The notes below the pieces were generated by a model, which saw only the letters and a list, made by a program, of their open reading frames with translations, searched no databases and was not told where the DNA came from. Position numbers and translations under genes: made by a program. Below, one piece after another: positions 41,326-46,842 of a stretch of DNA of 46,842 nt (within the stretch, counting starts at the first letter, position 1; every line of letters starts with the position of its first letter). The DNA lies in contig NZ_JALBVB010000050.1 of the NCBI RefSeq assembly GCF_022669155.1, positions 56,318 through 103,159 of the forward strand, read 5' to 3'. Origin of the DNA: Kineococcus sp. TRM81007 (lineage in GTDB: Bacteria; Actinomycetota; Actinomycetes; Actinomycetales; Kineococcaceae).

Positions 41326-41500
41326 TCAGAAGCTCAGGGTTTCACCGTCCTGGGGCACGAGCACCTGCTCGCCGGTGCCGTTCTCGCGGGCCAGGGTCCG
41401 CACCTGCTCACGAGTGACGGTGCAGTGGTTGAGGGCTTCCGTGTGCACCGCGACGATGCGCGCGTCCGGGGCGGCCCGGTGCTCGGTGAGGACGTCGTCG
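41326..41500 (-). pseudogene. C-terminal remnant of a metallo-beta-lactamase-fold hydrolase
   Basis: The last 55 or so residues (DDVLTEHRAAPDARIVAV, HTEALNHCTVTREQVRTLA, GEQVLVPQDGETLSF) resemble the C-terminal end of MBL-fold hydrolases that carry an AVHTEALNH motif. The metal-binding HxHxDH part is missing. The recognisable sequence ends at about 41500, where the opposite-strand zinc-finger remnant begins. Boundaries are approximate. Confidence 0.55.
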
Positions 41501-41505
41501 CCCAT

Positions 41506-41892
41506 CTCACCGCCCTGCGCGTGCACGTGCGTGAGGTCTTCGCCGCCGTGGAGGATCGGGCACCGGCGCCCTCCGCGGTCGAGGCGCTCAACCACGCCCT
41601 GACGCGCACCCCCACCGCGCACCTGCTGACCCGGGAGGCGACCGCCGGTTTCCGCAGCGAGGCCACCCACCCCACCACGCGCGTCGTGGAGCACGCCCTG
41701 GCCGCTCTGGCCGCCGACACCGTGGCGCTGCTGACCGGCCCGGACGCCGTGCTGCTGGCCGCCTGCGCCGCCGAACCGTGCAACCGGTACCTGCTGCGCA
41801 CCCACGCGCGCCGGCACTGGTGCTCCACCCGTTGCGGTGACCGCGTGCGCGCGGCGCGCTCCTACGCGCGCCGCAACCAGCGGACCGCCTGA
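41506..41892 (+). pseudogene. C-terminal remnant of a CGNR zinc-finger (ABATE) regulator
   Basis: About 128 residues match the C-terminal part of ABATE/CGNR zinc-finger proteins: LTALRVHVREVFAAVEDR, the helical middle (VVEHALAALAADTVALL), and the zinc finger AAEPCNRYLL... HWCSTRCGDRVRAARSYARR. The usual CxxxxF/Y...CsxxxCGNR pattern is changed to CGDR. The N-terminal ABATE half is missing, and no start codon or Shine-Dalgarno suits the truncated reading. A longer reading to 41308 is antisense to the MBL remnant. Confidence 0.6.
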
Positions 41893-42005
41893 GGACCGGG
41901 AGCGCGATCAGCGCTGGGGCGCCACCGCCTCCCGGCCCGCGTCCCCGGCGTCGCGCCGCGGGCGAACCGTCGTCGCCCACCACGACGCCGTGCGTGCGTG
42001 CGACG

Positions 42006-42431
42006 TCAGGGGCACACCGTCGAGCGGATCGCGTCCACGAGCTCCTGAGCCTGCTGCTCGGTGAGCTGCCCGACGTCGCCGCCGCTGAAGAGCTGCTGGG
42101 TGTTCGAGGTGACCGTCGCCTCGTCCGTGCCCTGCTCGATGTCCGCGCAGACCTCCTCTGCGCGCTGCTGCAGCTGCTCCGCGTCGGCCGCCAGCTCCGG
42201 CTGCACCGCCGCCGCCAGGCCCGCGAGGCGGTCACCCGCGCCCTCCGCCGCCTCCGTGGCCGCGTCCAGCGCGGCGTCGGCCTCCCCGCTCGCCGAGGCG
42301 ATCGCGCTGCTCGCCTCCGACGGCACGCTGATCGTGACGTCGGGCGACGACACGTCCTCCGTGGTGGCGCTGCAGCCGGCCAGCAGGCCGATCAGCGCGG
42401 CAGCGGTCAGGCCGGCGGCTGTGGTGCGCAC
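42006..42431 (-). CDS. Small lipoprotein of unknown function
   Basis: A 141-residue exported lipoprotein: signal peptide VRTTAAGLTAAALIGLLAGC with lipobox LAGC, then a Ser/Thr linker and a helical Ala/Glu-rich domain (about 45-130) containing two Cys (EEVCADIEQG and STVCP) that could form a disulfide. The GTG at 42431 is preceded by TGGAGGA. No family is recognised. It is isolated, next to the decayed region. Confidence 0.75.
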   Translation of the reverse strand: MRTTAAGLTAAALIGLLAGCSATTEDVSSPDVTISVPSEASSAIASASGEADAALDAATEAAEGAGDRLAGLAAAVQPELAADAEQLQQRAEEVCADIEQGTDEATVTSNTQQLFSGGDVGQLTEQQAQELVDAIRSTVCP

Positions 42432-42589
42432 GGGGTCCTCCAGGTCGGGTGACGACGGTTCGCGGTCGTGCGGGGACGGTCGAGCGCTACCCCCCGCCCC
42501 CTCGCTCCAGCCTGCCACCCGACCCGGCTCCACGCACCGGCGCGCCCGGTGCACCCGGACGGCCGCCCGCGTCCTCGGGGGTTCCCCGA

Positions 42590-43150
42590 TCAGCCTCGAC
42601 CCGCGGCGCGGGCGGCGCAGTCGCGCAACCCGGCCAGCAGCCGCTCCACGTCGGCGGACGGCCGGACGATCCTCGCCGTGAGCGCCGGGTCGGCGACCAC
42701 GGGACCGAACCGGGTGCCGTGCAGCCCGAAGTTCCCGCCCGGGCTCTTGAGCACGACGACGTCGTGCCGCACCGCGACCTCGGCGGCGACCGAGCACTCC
42801 GGTTCGGCGTCCACGAGGTCGAGGAAGGACTCGTCGACCTCGACCAGGTCCAGGTCGTGCAGCTCGTCCAGCATCCGCACGGTGCGCTCGCGGACGAAGC
42901 GCACGTGGTCGTCGACGTCGAGGGCGGAGCCGTCCTCCTCGCGCAGCCGGTGCGCGTCCACGCGCTCGCCGGCCGCCAGCAGGTGGTCGATCCAGGTGAC
43001 CAGCTCGGTCGAGCCGTTCGCCATCGCCACCGCCTGCGGGTTCAGGCCGAGCAGGCGCGCCAGCCGGCGCGTCGTCGCAGAACTGTCGCTCGGGTAGCGC
43101 TTCAACAGGGTCGGCAGTTCCCGGGAGAGCTGCTCGAACGTCCCGGGCGT
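42590..43150 (-). pseudogene. Decayed PLP aminotransferase (HisC-like)
   Basis: The frame carries pieces of a histidinol-phosphate aminotransferase-like enzyme in order: an N-terminal part (LSRELPTLLKRYPSDSSATT, LARLLGLNPQAVAMANGSTE) and a middle part (LHDLDLVEVDESFLDLVDAE, then VVVLKSPGGNFGLHGTRFG) where the PLP Lys would sit. The CNPNNPDG section that should lie before the DESF motif is absent, so an internal deletion of tens of residues is likely, and the C-terminal domain is cut short. The start is lost; 43150 marks where similarity begins. The stretch from 43150 to 43446 has no gene; 43260-43342 on the plus strand reads like the end of another lost gene. Confidence 0.65.
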
Positions 43151-43446
43151 GGGGAGACAGCTGTTGGTGGGGGTGCAGAAAGCCCCGACGGCCAGCAGGT
43201 TCTCCCCCGCCGCGCGCAGCAGTGCGACGGCGTCAGCCTGCAGGAGGTGGACGGCGCCCAGAAGGCCACCGCGGTCGAGATGGCGAAGATCCGCGACCAC
43301 GGGAAGTCGCTGCTGGCGCTGGACCTCGCGCTGGACCACTGAGCCCCCTCGACCGCTCCGCGCCCGTCCGCACGTCCCGGGACCCACGTAGCATCGTCGC
43401 CGGAGTCCGCCCGGAGAACCGCGACGCCCCCGGAGGAGGAGCACGG

Positions 43447-43521
43447 ATGAGCAGTGGCCGCGGCTGCTGCGGCCCCACCGCCCCGGCCGGCCCGCACCGG
43501 GCGACGGGGGCCGTGGCGTGA
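43447..43521 (+). CDS. 24-residue Cys-Cys mini-ORF coupled to DUF202 gene
   Basis: ATG 43447 is preceded by a strong GGAGGAGG. The peptide MSSGRGCCGPTAPAGPHRAT plus four residues ends at TGA 43519-43521, which overlaps the GTG of the next gene by 4 bases. Tandem Cys codons in a short upstream ORF recall cysteine-sensing leader peptides described in actinobacteria. Translation of the DUF202 gene, which lacks its own Shine-Dalgarno, would depend on ribosomes finishing this ORF. Confidence 0.6.
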   Translation: MSSGRGCCGPTAPAGPHRATGAVA

Positions 43522-43907
43522 GCCGGCAGGCACGAGGCGACGCGGAGGAGCGCACCCGTTTCCCCGCGTCGGTCTACCGGCACGGGTCCGAACCGGACCC
43601 GCGCTTCTCCCTGGCCAACGAGCGCACCTTCCTGGCGTGGATCCGCACCTCGCTGGCCCTGCTGGCCGCCGGGGTCGCCCTGGAAGGGCTGGCCCTGCCG
43701 CTGCAGCCGCACCTGCGCCTGGCCGCCTCCGTCGTCCTGATCGCCCTCGGGCTGCTGGCCCCCCTGCAGGCCTGGCGCGGCTGGGCGCGCGACGAGCGCG
43801 CCATGCGGCTGGGCCGGCCGCTGGCCGCTCCGGCGCTGGCCGCACCGCTGACCGCCGGCACCGCCGTGGCGGGGGTCCTGGTGCTGCTCGGGCTGCTGCT
43901 GCGGTGA
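43518..43907 (+). CDS. DUF202 membrane protein, first copy
   Basis: A 129-residue protein with three membrane helices and the DUF202 signature FSLANERTFLAWIRTSLALLAAGVALEG. The family is found next to other DUF202 members and its function is unknown; a role in ion or redox homeostasis has been proposed only loosely. GTG 43518 overlaps the mini-ORF stop, and its own stop overlaps the next DUF202 gene. These three readings form a tightly coupled operon. Confidence 0.88.
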   Translation: MSRQARGDAEERTRFPASVYRHGSEPDPRFSLANERTFLAWIRTSLALLAAGVALEGLALPLQPHLRLAASVVLIALGLLAPLQAWRGWARDERAMRLGRPLAAPALAAPLTAGTAVAGVLVLLGLLLR

Positions 43908-44299
43908 GCGGCGCACCCGCCGACGACCCCGGCGGCGGCCCGGCGGAGCCGCAGCGGATCTTCGACGCCGGCCTGCAGCCGGAACGCACCGCCCTGGCCT
44001 GGCGGCGCACCGCGCTCTCGCTCGTGGTGGCCGGGCTGGGCGCCGCCCGGCTGCTGCTGCCGCAGCTGGGCGCGGGGGCGGTGGTGCTGGGGCTGTTCAC
44101 GGCCGCCACCGGGGCGGTGGTGCACGTGCTGGCCTCCCGGCGGGCGCGACGCACCACCGCCCGGCTGCTGGCCAGCGGTGACCTGGACCACCCGGCAGCC
44201 TCGGCGCACCTGATCGCCACCACCGCCGCGGCGTGCGCGCTGATCGGCCTGGGGGGCCTGGCGCTCGTCGTCTCCCAGGGCCTCGCCGCCCTGGGCTGA
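43904..44299 (+). CDS. DUF202 membrane protein, second copy
   Basis: A 131-residue protein with three helices and a weaker DUF202 signature, DAGLQPERTALAWRRTALSLVVAGLGAARLL. It shares the R-T-x-L-A-W core with the first copy but little else, so the pair probably form a heteromer. GTG 43904 overlaps the preceding stop by 4 bases. A terminator follows within 11 bp. Confidence 0.86.
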   Translation: MSGAPADDPGGGPAEPQRIFDAGLQPERTALAWRRTALSLVVAGLGAARLLLPQLGAGAVVLGLFTAATGAVVHVLASRRARRTTARLLASGDLDHPAASAHLIATTAAACALIGLGGLALVVSQGLAALG

Positions 44300-44309
44300 G
44301 ACCGCAGGA

Positions 44310-44339
44310 CCGGGCGGCGGCACCGGGGCCGCCGCCCGG
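44310..44339. terminator. Terminator hairpin between DUF202 operon and GH3 gene
   Basis: Perfect 12-bp arms (44310-44321 and 44328-44339) with a 6-base loop separate two convergent units. Confidence 0.78.
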
Positions 44340-44346
44340 GTGCCGG

Positions 44347-46842
44347 CTACTTCACGGTGATGCTGCCCACGAGGTCGACGTCGGCCGCGGAACGGCCCAC
44401 GTACACGGGGACCTCACCGGTCGGGGTGACCCACCGGTCGGCGTCCTCGTCCCAGTAGGAGAGGGCCCGGCGGTCCAGCTCGATGCGCACGTCGCGCTTC
44501 TCCCCCGGCCGCAGCGCGACCTTCGCGAAACCGGCCAACGCCTTCTCCGGCGTGTCCACCGCGTCGGTGGGCAGGTGCCCGACGTACACCTGCACCACGT
44601 CCGAGCCTGCGCGCTGACCGGTGTTGCGCACCCGAACGCGGACGGACGCGGTCTCGTGCTCGCCCTTGCGGGTGTCCAGCTTGCCGGTGCGCAGGTTGCG
44701 GTGCTCGAAGGTCGTGTAGGACAGGCCGTGCCCGAAGGCGAACAGGGGTTCCTCGTCCTGCTGGTCGTACCACTTGTAGCCGACGTGGATCCCCTCGTCG
44801 TACTCGACGCTGGCGCCGGTGTCGTGGGTCGGTCCCTGCCCCTCGGCTGCGGGGAACGTCACGGGCAGCCGCCCGCCGGGCTCCGCGTCGCCGTACAGGA
44901 CGTCCGCGGTCGCGGTGCCCACCGCCGCACCCTGGTACCAGCTCTGCACGACACCCTCGACGTCGTCCAGCCACGGCATCAGCACGGGCCCGGGGGTGTT
45001 CAGCACGACGATCGTGCGCGGGTTCACCGCGGCGACGGCCTCGATGAGCGCGTCCTGGTCGCCGGGCAGGCGCAGGCCCAGCCGGTCGACCGCCTCACCG
45101 GTCAGCTCGTTCACCACGACCACCGCGGTCTCGGCCTCCCTCGCCGCCTCCACCGCGGCCGGGATGAGCGATTCGGGCTGCCAGCCGAGCGTCAGTCGCG
45201 GGCCGAAGAACCCGGCCTCGCGGGTCGAGTACTCCACGGTGATCGGTACCGGCTCCCCCGCGGTGAGCGGGACGGTGCCGCCCAGGGTGTACTCCTGCGG
45301 GGCGAAGAAGAAGTCCCAGATGAAACGCGATCCGTCGAAGACCGTCTCGCCGCCGATCGTGACCTTCGCCGATCCGGACAGCAGCGACGAGAACCGCGCC
45401 AGCCCGGTGGCGGTGGGGGTGATCGTCCCGCTGAAGCGCGCCGACCACTGCGCGGGCAGGCCGTCGACGGGAGCGGCGCCGCTGAAGTCGACGTTCGGGG
45501 TGGTCGTGGTGGCGACGGGAGCACCCTGGAAGTCGGGGTTGGCGAAGAACTCGGCCTGCAGGCCCTGCTCCCCGCCGGGCGCGGTGAACGCGGACGCGGG
45601 GACGGTGGGCAGCGCCACGTCGCCGAGCGACCCCTGGGAGACCGTCGTGCGCTCGGCGCCGACCTTCTCCCGCACCGCCTCGGCGAGGGTGGTGAAGTCG
45701 CCCGGGTCCACGTAGGAGGAACCCTCGATGCCGGTGATCGCGTCGCTGCCCGCGGGACCGATGACGGCGACGCTGTCCCGCTTCGACAGCGGCAGCGCAC
45801 CGGAGTTCTTCAGCAGGACGCTGGCGGCGGCCCCGGTCTCGCGGGCGAGGCGCTGGTGCTCGTCGGTGGTGACGACGTCGGGGATCGCGGTGGGCAGCGG
45901 GTTGTCGTAGGCGCCGGAGTCGAACAGGGCGACGAGGATGCGGCGCGCCGCGTCGTCGGTCCGCTCCTGGGGGATCCGGCCGTCGAAGAACGCCTCGCGG
46001 GGCGTGCCGGGGAACAGGGACTGCGAGTCCACGCCCGCGTTGACGCCCGCCACCGGGTCCGTGCGGGGGTTGAAGTCGGTGGCGACGTACCCCTCGAGGC
46101 CGAGGTCCTGCTTGAGGTCGGCGAGCAGTTCCTCGTTCTGGCAGACGAACTCGCCGTTGACCTTCGGGTAGGCGCACATCACCGAGTCCGCGCCGCCCTC
46201 GCGGATCGCCTTCTCGAACGCCGGGTAGTGGACCTCGCGCAGCGCCCGCTCGGAGACGTCGACCGCGAGGGTCTCGCGCGGGCCGCTCTCCTGGTTGTAC
46301 ACGGTGAAGTGCTTGAGCATGGCGATCACGTCGTTGCTCTCCAGGCCGCGGGCCACCGCAGCGCCCATCTCGCCGTTGACGAGGGTGTCCTCGCCGTACC
46401 CCTCGGCGGCCCGGCCGGAGAGGCCGTTGCGGTCGACGTCCACGGTGGGGCCGAGCACGACGTTCCACCCCTTGGCGCGGGCCTCGGCGCCGACGGCCTG
46501 CCCGTAGCGCTCGGCCAGGGCGGTGTCGAACGTGGCTCCCAGGGCGTTGGGGGCGGGGAACGCGGTCACCCCGGTGTCCCCGCGCAGCCCGCCGGAGGCG
46601 TCCACGCGCCGCATCTGCGGGATCCCCAGGTGGGCCAGCGGGTCGAAGTCCTCGTCGTTCGTGGCCAGGACGAGGGTGACCTTCTCGTCCATCGTCATGG
46701 CGCGCAGCAGCGCGTCCGCGCGCCACGCCGGGGACCGCGTCGCGTCGCGCCAGGGCTGGGCGCGCTCGCCCGGGTGCGTTCCCGTGGACGCCTCGGCCGG
46801 CGGCTGCGCGGCGTGGGCGGCGGTGCAGGGCGTCAGGGCGGC
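44347..46842 (-). CDS. Secreted GH3 beta-glucosidase with PA14 domain (5' end outside window)
   Basis: At least 831 residues of a family 3 glycosidase. The frame is open to the window edge; an internal ATG at 46698 would remove conserved sequence (PWRDATRSPAWRADALLRAM), so the gene is partial. The end of a signal peptide (TAAHAAQPPAEA) appears at the edge. Domains in order: GH3 N-terminal barrel (KHFTVYNQE, candidate nucleophile Asp in YVATDFNPRTDP), GH3 C-terminal domain (VAVIGPAGSD), a PA14 insertion (LQAEFFANPDFQGAP), the rest of the C-terminal domain, and a fibronectin III-like end (GHGLSYTTFEH, VRVRNTGQRAGSDVVQVYVG). The nucleophile context TDF in place of SDW is slightly unusual. It should release terminal glucose or similar sugars from plant or glycan oligosaccharides. 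Confidence 0.92.
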   Translation of the reverse strand, partial: AALTPCTAAHAAQPPAEASTGTHPGERAQPWRDATRSPAWRADALLRAMTMDEKVTLVLATNDEDFDPLAHLGIPQMRRVDASGGLRGDTGVTAFPAPNALGATFDTALAERYGQAVGAEARAKGWNVVLGPTVDVDRNGLSGRAAEGYGEDTLVNGEMGAAVARGLESNDVIAMLKHFTVYNQESGPRETLAVDVSERALREVHYPAFEKAIREGGADSVMCAYPKVNGEFVCQNEELLADLKQDLGLEGYVATDFNPRTDPVAGVNAGVDSQSLFPGTPREAFFDGRIPQERTDDAARRILVALFDSGAYDNPLPTAIPDVVTTDEHQRLARETGAAASVLLKNSGALPLSKRDSVAVIGPAGSDAITGIEGSSYVDPGDFTTLAEAVREKVGAERTTVSQGSLGDVALPTVPASAFTAPGGEQGLQAEFFANPDFQGAPVATTTTPNVDFSGAAPVDGLPAQWSARFSGTITPTATGLARFSSLLSGSAKVTIGGETVFDGSRFIWDFFFAPQEYTLGGTVPLTAGEPVPITVEYSTREAGFFGPRLTLGWQPESLIPAAVEAAREAETAVVVVNELTGEAVDRLGLRLPGDQDALIEAVAAVNPRTIVVLNTPGPVLMPWLDDVEGVVQSWYQGAAVGTATADVLYGDAEPGGRLPVTFPAAEGQGPTHDTGASVEYDEGIHVGYKWYDQQDEEPLFAFGHGLSYTTFEHRNLRTGKLDTRKGEHETASVRVRVRNTGQRAGSDVVQVYVGHLPTDAVDTPEKALAGFAKVALRPGEKRDVRIELDRRALSYWDEDADRWVTPTGEVPVYVGRSAADVDLVGSITVK

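Noticed and set aside
41308-41892. A complete 194-residue zinc-finger protein
   Set aside because: The first 65 residues are antisense to an MBL-like coding sequence and do not look like an ABATE domain; only the C-terminal part is real.
42006-42797. A 263-residue protein starting at 42797
   Set aside because: The signal peptide and Shine-Dalgarno are at 42431; upstream residues are Arg/Gly-rich shadow.
44347-46698. GH3 gene complete from ATG 46698
   Set aside because: Conserved GH3 sequence and the end of a signal peptide continue in frame to the window edge, so the gene is cut by the window.

Overview
This is a very high-G+C actinobacterial chromosome segment. Codons nearly always end in G or C, and GTG starts, Tat and lipoprotein signals, and 4-base stop/start overlaps are common. 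Gene content (DUF4383, DUF2993, DUF202, TIGR03086 and WYL proteins, many TetR regulators) would suit a Kineococcus-like member of the Kineosporiales, but that is an impression, not a database result. No phage, integron, CRISPR array or insertion sequence was seen.

Layout. 0-8 kb: signalling, with a membrane GAF-GGDEF diguanylate cyclase divergent from an overlapping trio of single-domain response regulator, CHASE3 hybrid kinase and PAS/GAF kinase. 8-11.9 kb: aldo/keto reductase; a secreted proline/threonine-repeat protein behind an apparent cyclic-di-GMP (GEMM-I) riboswitch; a DUF4037 protein and an acetyltransferase. 11.9-19.2 kb: a tryptophan-tryptophylquinone amine dehydrogenase locus on the minus strand (mauE, mauD, mauA, mauF-like, mauB, multicopper oxidase, two amicyanin-like cupredoxins), facing a TetR regulator across a perfect 16-bp palindrome. 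19.2-30.9 kb: half-size ABC transporter with a P-loop partner, acetyltransferase/TetR pair, small proteins, DUF2993, a 2H phosphoesterase, a two-component system with an Asp-rich secreted neighbour, WYL regulator and thioredoxin. 30.9-41.3 kb: amino acid permease, glucuronate isomerase, tRNA-Lys, a frameshifted CARDB protein, a DUF429-RusA fusion, DUF72, methionine aminopeptidase, MmcQ/YjbR, pyridoxal kinase and MFS exporter. 41.3-43.4 kb: a decayed patch with three gene remnants. 43.4-46.8 kb: a Cys-Cys mini-ORF coupled to two DUF202 membrane proteins, and a GH3 glycosidase that runs off the window.

The most interesting system is the mau locus. MauA keeps both TTQ tryptophans and the aspartates used in TTQ formation. 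MauB, both cupredoxins and the multicopper oxidase all look secreted, and most look lipid-anchored. This reads as a membrane-tethered chain from amine through MADH and cupredoxin to an O2-reducing copper oxidase. No haem-binding mauG is present in the window. The mauF-like gene has one in-frame TGA exactly where an 'SPC' cysteine would be expected, so it is either a selenocysteine codon or a nonsense mutation.

A second window-wide pattern is promoter architecture. At nine genes an A2/T6 hexamer (TANNNT or a close relative) lies exactly 6 bases before the start codon, as expected for leaderless transcripts, and this was used to choose several starts.
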